A DNA stretch of 41,836 bases from Rhizophagus prolifer (lineage: Eukaryota > Glomeromycota > Glomeromycetes > Glomerales > Glomeraceae): assembly GCA_019425655.1 (NCBI GenBank), contig NQWY01033949.1:1-41836 (forward strand). The letters are read 5' to 3'. Under the pieces are notes generated by a model. The model made no database searches. It was given only the letters and a program-made list of their open reading frames with translations, and had not been told where the DNA came from. The position numbers were made by a program, and so were the translations under genes. Positions 17,682-27,715 of the stretch are shown piece by piece (positions within the stretch are counted from its first letter, which is position 1; each line of letters begins with the position of its first letter).

Positions 17682-18707
17682 TTAGCTCAATTTTTCTAAA
17701 ATTGGCTCAAATTTCGAATTACGTTCTTGCCACTGTGGTTGTTTGTCTTTATCGACAATGAGAGCACGGACACCTTCAATAAAGTCACCATGCTCAAACC
17801 AAATGTCCTGTAAATCACGTTCAAGCTGCATACACTGCTGTAGCGAAAGCCCACGACCTAAATGTTGCAGTTTTAAACTGGTTTGTTTGGCTATAAATGA
17901 GCGCTGCTGCAAAATGCTGAGCATCTTACTTGCCCAAGTCTTTAAGCTTTCATCTTGTTCATTTTCAAGACTTTGCTCGATTTCATCTAAATGCTGATAT
18001 CCGAAGTGTTTACGAATACCTTCAGCCAATTGTTTGAGTTCACTTTCAGCAGGGCGAGTAATAAATCGGGTAATGATGCGTTCAATTCCCTCTTTGCTTA
18101 AACTTGGCGCTTCAACCAGAGCATCTTGCAAAGCTTGTAACTGCTCGCTTGGCACATGGTAGTCAATTAAATCGAGATAGAGCGCATCGCTGCTGCTGAT
18201 CTGCTCGCCCGTAATTGCCATATAAACGCCAATATCATCAAGGCGAGACAGGAAATGCGTTGCGCCAACGTCTGGGAAAAAGCCAATCGCTGTTTCAGGC
18301 ATAGCAAATCTGGACTTTTCACTGCTCACAACAATGTGACAAGCTTGAGCCAAGCCAAATCCGCCACCTAAAACATAGCCATCAAGCAAGACGATGACTG
18401 GCTTTGCATATTCACGCAGTATATCTAGCATTTTATATTCGGCACTAAAGTAGCCTTTGTAATCAGCCGTGCCATTTTTATAACTGTCGTAGAGATAGCG
18501 AATATCGCCACCTGCACAGAAGGCTTTTGGGCTATTTGACTTAATTAATACTGCCTGAACAGCAGCATCATTTCGCCACAGTTCCAATTGGGCACCAATA
18601 CTTTTAATCATGTCTAGCGACAATGCATTGAGATGAGTCACACGGTCTAAGGTAATAATGCCCAACTTACCTTGTTGCTCAATCATTAAGTGATTTTCTG
18701 TATTCAT
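17682..18707 (-). CDS. 3-hydroxyisobutyryl-CoA hydrolase
   Basis: Hydrolyses 3-hydroxyisobutyryl-CoA in valine breakdown. The 341-residue protein is of crotonase fold with the oxyanion-hole block LKSNSPKAFCAGGDIRYLYD near residue 50-75 and GYVLGGGFGLAQACHIVV near 110-128. PETAIGFFPDVGATHFLSRL and the long C-terminal helical region separate HIBCH-type hydrolases from 260-residue enoyl-CoA hydratases. It is 12 bp from the upstream hydratase gene. A general enoyl-CoA hydratase/isomerase label would be the fallback. Confidence 0.88.
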   Translation of the reverse strand: MNTENHLMIEQQGKLGIITLDRVTHLNALSLDMIKSIGAQLELWRNDAAVQAVLIKSNSPKAFCAGGDIRYLYDSYKNGTADYKGYFSAEYKMLDILREYAKPVIVLLDGYVLGGGFGLAQACHIVVSSEKSRFAMPETAIGFFPDVGATHFLSRLDDIGVYMAITGEQISSSDALYLDLIDYHVPSEQLQALQDALVEAPSLSKEGIERIITRFITRPAESELKQLAEGIRKHFGYQHLDEIEQSLENEQDESLKTWASKMLSILQQRSFIAKQTSLKLQHLGRGLSLQQCMQLERDLQDIWFEHGDFIEGVRALIVDKDKQPQWQERNSKFEPILEKLS

Positions 18708-18719
18708 TTTATTGATCTC

Positions 18720-19493
18720 TTACTGATTTTTAAAATTTGGTTTTCGTTTTTCAACGAACGCCTGCATTCCTTCTTTTTGGTCAAATGTTGCAAATATTGA
18801 ATGGAACATGCGTCTTTCAAAACGCAAGCCTTCAGTAAGGTTTACTTCAAAAGCTCGGTTAATGGTTTCTTTGAGCATCATATTTGCAGTTAAAGATCGT
18901 GCCGCAATTTTTTCAGCTGCTTGCAAGGTTTGTTCAAGTAATTCTTCTTTGCTAAACACACGTGCGACTAAACCACTTTGCTCTGCTTCTACAGCACCCA
19001 TTTGACGAGCGGTAAAACACATTTCCATTGCTTTGGCTTTACCAATAGCATGAGTTAAGCGTTGTGTACCACCAATACCCGGAATTACTCCTAAGGTGAC
19101 TTCGGGTAAGCCAAACTTAGCGTTATCAGCACAATAGATAAAGTCACACATGAGCGCCAATTCACAGCCACCACCCAACGCATAGCCACTCACCGCTGCA
19201 ATTAGAGGTTTACGGCGCTGCGCAATACGATCTGCAAGATGGAAAAAGTCATCAAAATAAATATCAGGAAATGCTAAATCAGCCATTTCTTTAATGTCGG
19301 CACCTGCGGCAAAAGCTTTTTCAGAACCTGCCAATACCATGCAGCCAATTTCGCGGTCTTTTTCGAGCTGATCTAATGCCTGATTAATTTCACTAATTAA
19401 TTCGCTGTTTAAAGCATTGAGCGCTTGAGGGCGATTTAATGTAATCAGTCCAACCCCATTACGCTTTTCTAATAAAATACTGTGCCACTGCAT
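18720..19493 (-). CDS. Enoyl-CoA hydratase (methacrylyl-CoA hydration)
   Basis: A 257-residue crotonase with the two active-site glutamates in place (GGGCELALMCD and GLPEVTLGVIPGIGGTQRL) and AFAAGADIKEM as the first oxyanion-hole loop. In this operon it should hydrate methacrylyl-CoA to 3-hydroxyisobutyryl-CoA, between the acyl-CoA dehydrogenase at 19515 and the hydrolase at 17682. The family assignment is certain; the substrate follows from the neighbours. Confidence 0.92.
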   Translation of the reverse strand: MQWHSILLEKRNGVGLITLNRPQALNALNSELISEINQALDQLEKDREIGCMVLAGSEKAFAAGADIKEMADLAFPDIYFDDFFHLADRIAQRRKPLIAAVSGYALGGGCELALMCDFIYCADNAKFGLPEVTLGVIPGIGGTQRLTHAIGKAKAMEMCFTARQMGAVEAEQSGLVARVFSKEELLEQTLQAAEKIAARSLTANMMLKETINRAFEVNLTEGLRFERRMFHSIFATFDQKEGMQAFVEKRKPNFKNQ

Positions 19494-19514
19494 TATTTAT
19501 TCCTTGTTCTGATT

Positions 19515-20642
19515 TTATAGACTACGTGCAATCACTAAACGCTGAATATCACTGGTGCCTTCGTAAATTTGACAAATACGTGCATCACGATAAATACGTT
19601 CAATAGGGAAATCTCTGAGATAGCCATAGCCACCAAACACTTGTAGTGCACTCGAACACACACGCTCCGTCATTTCCGAAGCAAATAACTTGGCCATTGA
19701 AGCTTCGTTGAGACACGGTTGACCTGCTTCTTTTAAACGCGCAGCGTAGTGAACCAGTTGTCTCGCTGCTTCAATTTCAGTTGCCATACTGGCAAGGCGA
19801 AATGCGATGGTTTGATGCTCAAAAATTGGTTTTCCAAAAGTAATACGCTCTTTGGCATAACGGGTCGCCTCTTCGAGCGCCGCACGTGCTAAACCGACTG
19901 CTTGTGCAGCAATACCAATACGTCCACCTTCTAAATTGGCAAGAGCGATTTTCAAGCCCTCACCTTCTTTACCCAGCATGAGGCTTTTATGAATGCGCAC
20001 ATCTGTCAGGGCAATCTGGCAGGTATCTGACGCATGCAGACCGAGTTTTTCTTCTACACGAATCACTTCATAGCCCGGTGTTTCGCGTGGGACTAAAAAG
20101 GCACTAATACCTTTTTTGCCCGCGCTCGGATCAGTCACTGCAAACACAATAATGACACCGGCATTATTACCCGAGGTAATAAACTGCTTGGCACCATTTA
20201 AGATGTAATCATCGCCATCTTTGACAGCTCGGGTTTTAATGGCTCCCGCATCCGATCCTGTATGCGGCTCAGTTAGGGCAAAAGCACCGATCATTTCACC
20301 TTGTGCCAGAGGTTTTAAAAAGCGTTCTTTTTGCTCGTCGGTACCAAACTTTAAAATAGGCACACAACCAACCGAGTTATGTACGCTCATGATGGTCGAG
20401 GTTGCACCATCTGCCGCCGCAACTTCTTCGAGTGCCAGTACATAGGCTAAGTTACCCGTGTCTGAACCGCCCCATTGCTCTGAAACAAGCATACCCATAA
20501 AACCGAGTTGCCCCATTTGAGCCAGAGTCTCTTTTGGGAAAGTTCCGTCTCGGTCCCAATCGCTGGCATTAGGCTTAATTTGTTCTTGGGCGAAACTTTT
20601 CGCCATGTCACGGATAAGTAATTGTTCTTCGGTAAATTGCAT
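19515..20642 (-). CDS. Acyl-CoA dehydrogenase (probable isobutyryl-CoA dehydrogenase)
   Basis: A 375-residue FAD enzyme of standard length. It shows the FAD-binding signature [18 protein letters not shown] (about 120-137), [14 protein letters not shown], the [20 protein letters not shown] region and the catalytic glutamate in [18 protein letters not shown] near residue 361. It oxidises isobutyryl-CoA to methacrylyl-CoA if the operon context is a guide. It is 21 bp upstream of the hydratase and 11 bp downstream of the ligase gene. Confidence 0.92.
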   Translation of the reverse strand: MQFTEEQLLIRDMAKSFAQEQIKPNASDWDRDGTFPKETLAQMGQLGFMGMLVSEQWGGSDTGNLAYVLALEEVAAADGATSTIMSVHNSVGCVPILKFGTDEQKERFLKPLAQGEMIGAFALTEPHTGSDAGAIKTRAVKDGDDYILNGAKQFITSGNNAGVIIVFAVTDPSAGKKGISAFLVPRETPGYEVIRVEEKLGLHASDTCQIALTDVRIHKSLMLGKEGEGLKIALANLEGGRIGIAAQAVGLARAALEEATRYAKERITFGKPIFEHQTIAFRLASMATEIEAARQLVHYAARLKEAGQPCLNEASMAKLFASEMTERVCSSALQVFGGYGYLRDFPIERIYRDARICQIYEGTSDIQRLVIARSL

Positions 20643-20653
20643 TATTATTTCCT

Positions 20654-22303
20654 TTACCCTGCTTTAGCTTGTTGTTTAGCAATTTCTTGATTACGCAATA
20701 AAAAGCGCTGAATTTTGCCACTTGGAGTTTTAGGTAATTCACTCACAAACTCAACTAATCGTGGGTAAGCATGAGCAGAAAGTCGTCTTTTAACAAACTG
20801 ACTAAGTTCTTCAGCAAGTGTTTCTGATGGTTGAGTAGTCGCGGATAAAATCACGAATGCCTTAACCACTTCGGTACGGTCTGGATCAGGTACACCAATC
20901 ACTGCCGCCTCAATGACAGCATCATGTTCAAGCAGAGCACTTTCTACATCGAATGGACCAATGCGGTAACCCGATGTGGTGATTACATCATCACTACGAC
21001 CTACAAAGCTCATGCTGCCATCGGCATGTAACTCGGCCGTATCGCCCGTTAAGTAGTAATGACCAACAAATGGCGATTTACGGCTTTCTTTATAGCCACC
21101 AAACCACATCATTGGAGACTGGCTAATATCGACTGCTAAAATTCCTGATGTGTCTGGCGGAAGTTCTTCACCTTGTTCATTAACAATTGCAACACGATAG
21201 CCCGGACTTGGGAAACCTGCTGAACCAGCATGAATTTCATGTTTTAAACCATGATGATTACACACCACCATGCCGACTTCAGTTTGCCCATAGTGGTCAT
21301 AAATTGGAGCATCAAGAACTTGTTTAAACCAGCGAATCACTTCTGGATTCAGCGGCTCACCGGCACTGCTCACGACACGGAACTGCCCCTTTAACGGCGC
21401 CATTTGCGCTGGATCTGCTGCCATCATCATGCGGTAAGCCGTTGGTGCACCTGCCAAGTTGTTAACTTTATAATCTTTCACAATTTGGCATAGGCTATCT
21501 GTACTGAACCCACCTTCATAGAACAAAGTAGCGTGGCCTAAGAATAACGGCCCAGTAATCGCATAGTACAAACCATACGCCCAACCCGGATCGGCAATAT
21601 TCCAAAACGAGTCTTCTTCTGTTAAACCAATGGCATCTTGCATATATCGACCAAAGGCAATCAGTGCTTTTAATGGCACTTCCAAGGGTTTAGCAGGCCC
21701 TGTAGTGCCTGAAGTAAACATGAGCAAGAAAGGATCTTGGATGCTACGCATGACTAGATCACATTGATCGGACTGCTGCTTCACTTCATTCCAGAAATTA
21801 AAATCGCCTGCTTTAAGCGGAGTACCTTGTATATCGGAAACTGTCACAATTGCAGGGCAATTTTCAATTTCATCAAGCTTGCTACGGTTACCCATATCGG
21901 TCACTACTAGCTTGCTTTGTGCAAGCTGAATACGGTGCTCAATCGCTTTTGGGCCAAATGCAGTAAATAGCGGTTGATAGACTGCACCAATTCGCCAAGC
22001 TGCCAAAATAGTCACAATCAGTTCAGGTGTTCTTGGCAATAAGCCAGAAATACGGTCACCCGTTTTCACACCTTGTGCTTTTAAAAAGTTGGCAAACTGA
22101 CTTGACCATTCTTTTAGTTCACGGAAGGTATATTGCTCTTTACGACCGTCTTTTCCTTGCCAGTACAGCGCGATTTTGTCGCCATCTGCATGTCGATCAC
22201 AGCACTCATAACAAGCGTTCAGTGCATCGAGTGAACCTGACAACATCTGTTTTGCAGTACTTTCCAAATCGAAAGCCTGTACAGCATTTTGATAATCCAT
22301 CAT
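20654..22303 (-). CDS. AMP-forming acyl-CoA synthetase (acetyl/propionyl/isobutyryl type)
   Basis: A 549-residue adenylate-forming ligase: P-loop [13 protein letters not shown] (about 190-202), [18 protein letters not shown], the hinge [23 protein letters not shown] and the C-terminal catalytic lysine in [13 protein letters not shown]. It resembles acetyl-CoA synthetase-like enzymes for short or medium acids. Within a valine-degradation operon it may activate isobutyrate or a related branched acid fed by the MFS carrier. The start MMDYQNAV has AGGGAAAAG upstream. Confidence 0.88.
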   Translation of the reverse strand: MMDYQNAVQAFDLESTAKQMLSGSLDALNACYECCDRHADGDKIALYWQGKDGRKEQYTFRELKEWSSQFANFLKAQGVKTGDRISGLLPRTPELIVTILAAWRIGAVYQPLFTAFGPKAIEHRIQLAQSKLVVTDMGNRSKLDEIENCPAIVTVSDIQGTPLKAGDFNFWNEVKQQSDQCDLVMRSIQDPFLLMFTSGTTGPAKPLEVPLKALIAFGRYMQDAIGLTEEDSFWNIADPGWAYGLYYAITGPLFLGHATLFYEGGFSTDSLCQIVKDYKVNNLAGAPTAYRMMMAADPAQMAPLKGQFRVVSSAGEPLNPEVIRWFKQVLDAPIYDHYGQTEVGMVVCNHHGLKHEIHAGSAGFPSPGYRVAIVNEQGEELPPDTSGILAVDISQSPMMWFGGYKESRKSPFVGHYYLTGDTAELHADGSMSFVGRSDDVITTSGYRIGPFDVESALLEHDAVIEAAVIGVPDPDRTEVVKAFVILSATTQPSETLAEELSQFVKRRLSAHAYPRLVEFVSELPKTPSGKIQRFLLRNQEIAKQQAKAG

Positions 22304-22384
22304 ATCTTTTCCCTCAGTCCGGATTTGTTGTTATTCACGACAGGGTTTGATTTATTGATTTAAAGCCATCCTTTGGCTTTACCG

Positions 22385-23275
22385 TTATGCCTCTTGTGGC
22401 AGGTATTGCTGAATAATGCTCGAAAAATCGAGATTGGCATTACCACGCATACACATTTGCTGATAAAGCTGTTGTACCATACCACCTAATACAACGGGCT
22501 GTTTGACTTGGCCCGCGGCCTCTACAGCGAGTCCTAAATCTTTTAGCATCAGCTGAGTCGCAAAGCCGTCTTGGTAACCTCGAGATGCTGGCGCATTTTC
22601 ATTAATATGCGGCCATGGGTTACATACATCCGAACTCCAGCAACGACCGCTTGAGGTGTTAATGACGCCTGCCAATGCTTGTGGGTCGATACCTAACTTC
22701 ACACCGAGCGCCATACCTTCGGCTACCGCCGCCATTGAAATACCTAAAATCAGGTTGTTGCAGATTTTGGCAATTTGGCCTGCACCGACATCACCACAAT
22801 GAACAATATTTTTGCCCATGTGGCTGAGCACTGGTTTTACTTCGTTAAAGGTTTGATCATCGGCACCCACCATAAAGGTTAAAGTTCCCGCTTGAGCACC
22901 AATGGTTCCACCAGAGACTGGTGCATCACAGATTTTAATATTTTTGCTATGCGCAACAGCCGAAATATCTTTGATGGTTTGTGGGTCAATGGTACTGCTA
23001 TCAATGCATAAGCTACCTGCTTTTAGCACCTCCAAAACACCATTTTCACCCAAGTAAACGTCTTTAACATGCTTTGCTGCAGGCAACATGGTAATGACTA
23101 CATCAGCTTGTTTAGCTGCTGCCTGAGGGCTGTCGCAGACTATGCCACCTGCCTCGGCGAAGTGCTGAATAGCAACTTCACTGAGGTCATAACCATACAC
23201 TTTGATTCCGGCTTTTAGTAGGTTATGGGCCATTTTGCCGCCCATATTTCCTAGACCGATAAAGGCGATATTCAT
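22385..23275 (-). CDS. mmsB: 3-hydroxyisobutyrate dehydrogenase
   Basis: NAD-dependent oxidation of 3-hydroxyisobutyrate to methylmalonate semialdehyde. 296 residues, the normal length. It has the Rossmann GLGNMGGKMAHNLLKAG (about 7-23), the substrate-site block DAPVSGGTIGAQAGTLTFMVG (about 117-137) and the catalytic lysine in GQIAKICNN (about 171). It lies 12 bp downstream of mmsA, as in the Pseudomonas mmsAB operon. Confidence 0.95.
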   Translation of the reverse strand: MNIAFIGLGNMGGKMAHNLLKAGIKVYGYDLSEVAIQHFAEAGGIVCDSPQAAAKQADVVITMLPAAKHVKDVYLGENGVLEVLKAGSLCIDSSTIDPQTIKDISAVAHSKNIKICDAPVSGGTIGAQAGTLTFMVGADDQTFNEVKPVLSHMGKNIVHCGDVGAGQIAKICNNLILGISMAAVAEGMALGVKLGIDPQALAGVINTSSGRCWSSDVCNPWPHINENAPASRGYQDGFATQLMLKDLGLAVEAAGQVKQPVVLGGMVQQLYQQMCMRGNANLDFSSIIQQYLPQEA

Positions 23276-23286
23276 CCGTGATCCCC

Positions 23287-24804
23287 TTAACGTAAACTAA
23301 TGGTTGTGTTTACACCGCCAACTTCATGGCTATCTTCAAACCAGCGACTAGTAATAGTTTTGGTCTGGGTATAGAACTGGACAGCCTGTTTGCCGTATGG
23401 TCCCAAATCGCCGAGTTTAGAACCTCTTGAACCAGTAAAACTAAAGAACGGTACAGGTACAGGAATTGGAATGTTGATACCAACTTGACCAATATCAATT
23501 AAGTTTTGGAAAGTACGTGCAATGGCACCGCTTTGTGTGAATAGACCTACACCGTTACCAAATGGGTTGGCATTGATAAGCGCAATCGCTTCATCGAGTG
23601 TGTCTACACAAATAATCGAAAGTACCGGGCCAAAGATTTCTTCTTTATAAATACGCATGTCGGTATTTACGCCGCTAAAAATCGTCGCGCCGACAAAGTT
23701 GCCCGACTCATAACCTTGCACTTGCACATTACGACCATCAAGCAGAAGTTCTGCACCTTGCTCAACACCGCTATTAATTAAATCAAGCACACGTGCTTTA
23801 GCACGTTTTGAAATGACTGGGCCAATGTCAGTATTTGGCTCATGGCCTGCGTTTACTTTTAAGGTTTTCGCCTTTTCGACTAACTCTTGAATCCACTGTT
23901 TGCTGTCGCCAACCATGACTGCAACCGACAATGCCATACAGCGTTGCCCTGCTGCACCAAATGCTGCACCGACTAAGGCATTTAGCGTTTGTTCTTTATT
24001 GGCATCTGGCATCACAACCACATGGTTTTTTGCACCCATCATGGCTTGCACACGTTTACCATGTTGCCCTGCAAGGTTATAAACATGTGTTCCAACCGCA
24101 GTTGAACCTACAAATGAAATCGCTTTAATGTCTTTATGGGTACACAAACGGTCAACCACTTCTTTGCCGCCATGCACAACGTTTAAGACACCTGCTGGAA
24201 TACCTGCTTGAATCGCAAGCTCGACCAACATCATGGTCGATAACGGGTCTTGTTCTGATGGTTTTAAAACGAAGGTATTGCCGCACACGATTGCCATTGG
24301 GAACATCCAAAGTGGAATCATGGCAGGGAAATTAAACGGCGTAATACCCGCACAGACACCCAAAGGTTGTTGCAAGGTATAGGTGTCTACGCCACGTGCT
24401 ACGCCTTCGACATATTCGCCCATTTGCAAAGTGCCGACCGAACACGCATGTTCAACAACTTCTAAGCCTCGTTGAATATCGCCTTCAGCATCTGCCAAGG
24501 TTTTACCCTGTTCAGCCGTTAGTACTTGTGCAATTTCCTTCATGTTGGCACGGATTAAGTCTTGCAGCTTAAGCATGATACGCATACGTGCCTGAATTGG
24601 AGTTTGACGCCAAGAAGCAAAAGCATCTTGTGCAGCTTGAATAGCAGCGTCAACTTCTTGAACTGTAGCAAATGGTACGCGACCAATCACTTCCTGAGTG
24701 GCAGGGTTAACAATGTCTTGCCATTCCTGTGTTTTAGATTCGATAAACTGTCCGTTAATGAGTAACTTAGCGGTTTCCAATTCGATTTTTTGGATTGTGT
24801 TCAT
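23287..24804 (-). CDS. mmsA: Methylmalonate-semialdehyde dehydrogenase (CoA-acylating)
   Basis: Converts methylmalonate semialdehyde to propionyl-CoA. The 505-residue aldehyde dehydrogenase has [14 protein letters not shown], typical of the MMSDH subfamily, the NAD-binding [12 protein letters not shown] and the catalytic cysteine in [13 protein letters not shown] near residue 287. ATG 24804 ([10 protein letters not shown]) is chosen because GGAG stands 5 bases upstream; an ATG at 24822 lies before that site. First gene of the valine operon; divergent from a LysR regulator. Confidence 0.95.
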   Translation of the reverse strand: MNTIQKIELETAKLLINGQFIESKTQEWQDIVNPATQEVIGRVPFATVQEVDAAIQAAQDAFASWRQTPIQARMRIMLKLQDLIRANMKEIAQVLTAEQGKTLADAEGDIQRGLEVVEHACSVGTLQMGEYVEGVARGVDTYTLQQPLGVCAGITPFNFPAMIPLWMFPMAIVCGNTFVLKPSEQDPLSTMMLVELAIQAGIPAGVLNVVHGGKEVVDRLCTHKDIKAISFVGSTAVGTHVYNLAGQHGKRVQAMMGAKNHVVVMPDANKEQTLNALVGAAFGAAGQRCMALSVAVMVGDSKQWIQELVEKAKTLKVNAGHEPNTDIGPVISKRAKARVLDLINSGVEQGAELLLDGRNVQVQGYESGNFVGATIFSGVNTDMRIYKEEIFGPVLSIICVDTLDEAIALINANPFGNGVGLFTQSGAIARTFQNLIDIGQVGINIPIPVPVPFFSFTGSRGSKLGDLGPYGKQAVQFYTQTKTITSRWFEDSHEVGGVNTTISLR

Positions 24805-24926
24805 AACCTCTCCGTAGGCCATATTTTTATTGTGTTCAGTTATTAGAAAATACTGATCTATGTATTTTCTTTATTCAGGTTTCATTTGAGACTAACAAAG
24901 AAAGCTTTGACCACCAACGCAAATTC

Positions 24927-24953
24927 ATGCACGATTGTTGTGCAAATATGCAC
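24927..24953. promoter_or_regulatory. Candidate LysR operator between mmsA and its regulator
   Basis: An inverted repeat TGCAC (24928-24932), 7-base spacer, GTGCA (24940-24944), followed by a third TGCAC at 24949-24953. It lies in the divergent mmsA-lysR spacer, close to the regulator start, as expected for autoregulation and for control of mmsA. Confidence 0.45.
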
Positions 24954-24969
24954 AGGGACAATAACAAAA

Positions 24970-25851
24970 ATGAAAGTGGATTGGGATCATCTACAGTTTT
25001 TTCTGGTTTTAGCTCGCACTAAAACCTTAACCAATGCTGCACGTATTATTGGTGTCGAGCATAGTACGGTGGCTAGACGAATTCAGGCTCTAGAACTTGC
25101 TTTGGGTACAACGTTGTTTAAACGTGAAGCAACAGGCTATGAGTTAACTCTCGAAGGCATGGCACTTGTTCCTCGAGTTGAGCAAATGGAACAAGCCTTC
25201 TTACAAATTGAAAAACCACATCAGCCTTTACAAGGACGTGTGCGAATTGGCACACCTGAAGGTTTTGGAACTGCGTTTTTAGCTCGTTTACTGGCTGAGT
25301 TCTCTATTCAATACCCACTGCTGACCATCGATCTGATTCCAGTGCCAAAAATGATTAAACTCTCCCACCGTGAGGCAGACATTGTCGTGTCGATTGAGCG
25401 CCCAACCTCGGGCCCTTATATCATTACCCGCTTGTCAGACTACTGTTTAAAAATTTATGGCAGCCAAAACTATCTAGCGCAAAACCCACCGATTCGCGGT
25501 TTAGAAGATTTAACTCAGCATCGCTTTGTAAATTATATTGATGATCTGGTATATAGCCCTGAGCTGTACTGTTTAGAACGGCTCCCATTAAAGCTGAATG
25601 CTAACTTTCGTAGCAGCAGTATTTTGGCACAGCAAATTGCAGTGAGTGCAGGCGCAGGTCTTGCAATTTTGCCCAAGTTTCTAGCAGACGATAAACCTGA
25701 ACTCGAAGAGGTGTTAGAGCAGCAAGTTCGTTTCACGCATACCTTCTGGATGCTGACCTTTGTTGATTTACAGCACGAACCACGCATTAAACTGGTCTGG
25801 GATTATTTGCGTAAACAAGCCGATAAATATCAACACTTACTGGTTGATTAG
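24970..25851 (+). CDS. LysR-family transcriptional regulator of the mms operon
   Basis: A 293-residue regulator with an N-terminal winged helix-turn-helix (about 1-60, FFLVLARTKTLTNAARIIGV then HSTVARRIQALE) and a C-terminal periplasmic-binding-like effector domain starting near residue 85 (RVRIGTPEGFGTAFLARLL). ATG 24970 (MKVDWDHLQF) is chosen because LysR proteins start just before the D/LxxFLxLA pattern and AGGGACA lies upstream; an upstream in-frame ATG at 24886 would add 28 unconserved residues. Divergence from mmsA suggests it governs valine catabolism. The effector is unknown. Confidence 0.9.
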   Translation: MKVDWDHLQFFLVLARTKTLTNAARIIGVEHSTVARRIQALELALGTTLFKREATGYELTLEGMALVPRVEQMEQAFLQIEKPHQPLQGRVRIGTPEGFGTAFLARLLAEFSIQYPLLTIDLIPVPKMIKLSHREADIVVSIERPTSGPYIITRLSDYCLKIYGSQNYLAQNPPIRGLEDLTQHRFVNYIDDLVYSPELYCLERLPLKLNANFRSSSILAQQIAVSAGAGLAILPKFLADDKPELEEVLEQQVRFTHTFWMLTFVDLQHEPRIKLVWDYLRKQADKYQHLLVD

Positions 25852-25861
25852 ACATCTCAAT

Positions 25862-25893
25862 AAAAAAGCCAATCAATCATGATTGGCTTTTTT
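25862..25893. terminator. Terminator between the LysR gene and the first permease
   Basis: AAAAAAGCCAATCA (25862-25875), loop ATCA, TGATTGGCTTTTTT (25880-25893). It serves convergent genes ending at 25851 and 25914. The stem matches that at 27678-27707 behind the second permease. Confidence 0.85.
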
Positions 25894-25913
25894 GGTAAAT
25901 CGAGAAAGGATAA

Positions 25914-27344
25914 TTAAAAGACTTCTCGGCCTAGTTTTTTCATACGCGGCTTATAGAACGCATAGTAGGTTACGCTTAAAACTACTAACCATACTGGGCT
26001 AACGTAGAGTGCTTTCAATGTATCTGGCTCTAGTGCCAAAATCACTAAAGTAAACAAGAAAAATGCAATAACAACATACGCCATCAACACCCCACCCGGC
26101 ATTTTAAAGGTTGATGCTGCGTGAAGCTCAGGACTCAACTTACGGTAACGTAAATAGCATGCCATGATCAGAAGCCATACACTAATAAAGAGAATCACAC
26201 AGAGTGAACTTGCCAAAGTAAATGCTTCCATGGTGTTTGGAACAAAGTACTGAAGCACTGCTCCACCCATAATGAAAATACATGAGAAAATCAAACCATT
26301 TGAAGGTACAGCACGTTTTGATAAACGTCCCAATGCACTTGGCGCCTGACCATCTTTCGATAAACCGAACAGCATCCGACTGGTTGAAAACACACCGCTG
26401 TTCATTGAAGACATCACTGAAGACAGTACCACCAAGTTCATGATGATGGCTGAAACAGGAATACCCGCATTTAAGAACAACTCAACAAATGGACTTTTAT
26501 CTGCACGAATGTGATCCCAAGGTGTTACTGACATCACCACAAAGAGTGCCAACACATAGAATAGAATAATACGTACAGGAATCGCGTTAATTGCCTTCGG
26601 TAGATTTTTCTCTGGATCTTTCGTTTCAGCAGCTGTTGTACCAATCAGCTCAACACCAATAAAGGCAAATACGGCGATCTGGAAGCCTGCCAAAAATCCG
26701 CTTACGCCTTTTGGAAATATGCCGCCATGCGACCACACATTACTTACACTCACAACCTCACCATGCGGAGCTTGAAAATGAGTAAGGAGCATGTAGCCAC
26801 CGACTCCAATCAGGCCAATAATGGCCAAAATCTTAATGAGTGCGAACCAAAATTCAACTTCACCAAACAACTTCACCGTAAGAAGGTTAAGCCCTAAAAT
26901 GAATAGTACACAGCCTGTACTAATCATGGCCTGTTGCATGGGTGAGAAACTGGCACCTTCAGGCAGCCAGAAACTTAAATAGTTAATGACCGCAGACAAG
27001 TCAGCAATACCGACCAGTACCCAGCCTAACCAATAAGTCCAGCCTATATAATAGCCAGCCCATGGTCCAATCAAATCATATGCCATATCGACAAATGATT
27101 TGTAATGTAAGTTGGCAAGCAGTAGTTCACCTAATGCACGCATCAGAAAAAAGAACATGCCACCAATTATCATGTAAATCACGAGGATTGAAGGACCTGC
27201 GAGGGAGATGGTTTTGCCCGAGCCCATGAATAGGCCCGTTCCAATTGCACCGCCAATTGCAATCATTTGTAAGTGGCGATTATTTAATTTCCGTTGTAAA
27301 TGATCAGGGGAGCTTGCCTCATCGGGATGATGAACCATTGTCAT
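25914..27344 (-). CDS. Amino-acid permease, CycA-like (copy 1 of a tandem pair)
   Basis: Inner-membrane amino acid:H+ symporter of the AAT family, 476 residues and 12 helices. The family signature runs from IAIGGAIGTGLFMGSGKTI (about 31-49). The long WTYWLGWVLVGIADLSAV block and FAFIGVELIGTTAAETKDP are as in the D-serine/D-alanine/glycine carriers. It is close to the permease at 27716-29155, with the C-terminal half almost identical. Placement beside ridA, alanine racemase and dadA makes D/L-alanine the probable substrate. ATG 27344 has AAAGGA upstream and follows a structured leader. Confidence 0.88.
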   Translation of the reverse strand: MTMVHHPDEASSPDHLQRKLNNRHLQMIAIGGAIGTGLFMGSGKTISLAGPSILVIYMIIGGMFFFLMRALGELLLANLHYKSFVDMAYDLIGPWAGYYIGWTYWLGWVLVGIADLSAVINYLSFWLPEGASFSPMQQAMISTGCVLFILGLNLLTVKLFGEVEFWFALIKILAIIGLIGVGGYMLLTHFQAPHGEVVSVSNVWSHGGIFPKGVSGFLAGFQIAVFAFIGVELIGTTAAETKDPEKNLPKAINAIPVRIILFYVLALFVVMSVTPWDHIRADKSPFVELFLNAGIPVSAIIMNLVVLSSVMSSMNSGVFSTSRMLFGLSKDGQAPSALGRLSKRAVPSNGLIFSCIFIMGGAVLQYFVPNTMEAFTLASSLCVILFISVWLLIMACYLRYRKLSPELHAASTFKMPGGVLMAYVVIAFFLFTLVILALEPDTLKALYVSPVWLVVLSVTYYAFYKPRMKKLGREVF

Positions 27345-27380
27345 ATTAGAAGTCCTTTTTATATTTTGCTTAACTTAAAA

Positions 27381-27428
27381 TCAGCAACCTATAGGGAGAA
27401 AAACGAACCGTATATCGTGGGTTGCTGA
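27381..27428 (-). ncRNA. Leader hairpin of permease copy 1 (candidate cis-regulatory RNA)
   Basis: On the mRNA strand, 9-base arms UCAGCAACC and GGUUGCUGA enclose a 30-base interior that contains ACGGUUCGUUUUUC. The hairpin ends 37 bases before the permease start. The same outer stem and loop core occur before permease copy 2. I cannot match it to a known riboswitch class. Confidence 0.5.
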
Positions 27429-27510
27429 GTCTATACCTCAGGACAAGATGTTCAAGTATATTTTTTCCTTAATTGATAAATCGTTTGTCCTGTTTTTTAA
27501 GTCACATTAT

Positions 27511-27607
27511 TTATGTACTGCCTTCACGGCAATTTTAATTAACATATCTGGATTCTCCAGATTAGCCGGAGTGTAGCATGCGGTAATACAAGATGTCGCT
27601 TTTCTAC
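27511..27607 (-). pseudogene. Remnant of the 3' end of a ridA gene
   Basis: Read on the minus strand, the segment ends NPDMLIKIAVKAVHK and a TAA at 27513-27511, lining up with NPNWLIEIAVTAAQK-stop of the intact ridA at 29317. Upstream similarity fades after RKATSC. No start codon with a ribosome binding site precedes it. It sits where ridA would be relative to permease copy 1, so it marks the right end of an ancient tandem duplication. The bases from 27608 to 27677 are not recognisable. Confidence 0.75.
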
Positions 27608-27677
27608 CCCCCTCTAAACTGTGCTATTGATTCAAAAATAAACAACATTATTCCGATAAAAAAACTGATGAAAATAA

Positions 27678-27707
27678 AAAAAGCCAATCATGATTGATTG
27701 GCTTTTT
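27678..27707 (-). terminator. Terminator downstream of permease copy 2
   Basis: AAAAAGCCAATCA (27678-27690), loop TGAT, TGATTGGCTTTTT (27695-27707). It lies just beyond the stop at 27716. It shares its stem with the terminator of permease copy 1, so it was duplicated with the gene. Confidence 0.82.
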
Positions 27708-27715
27708 AATAAAAC

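Noticed and set aside
27511-27650. A 45-codon open frame ending at the ridA remnant as a real small gene
   Set aside because: Its start has no ribosome binding site, and the only recognisable part is the diverged end of RidA.
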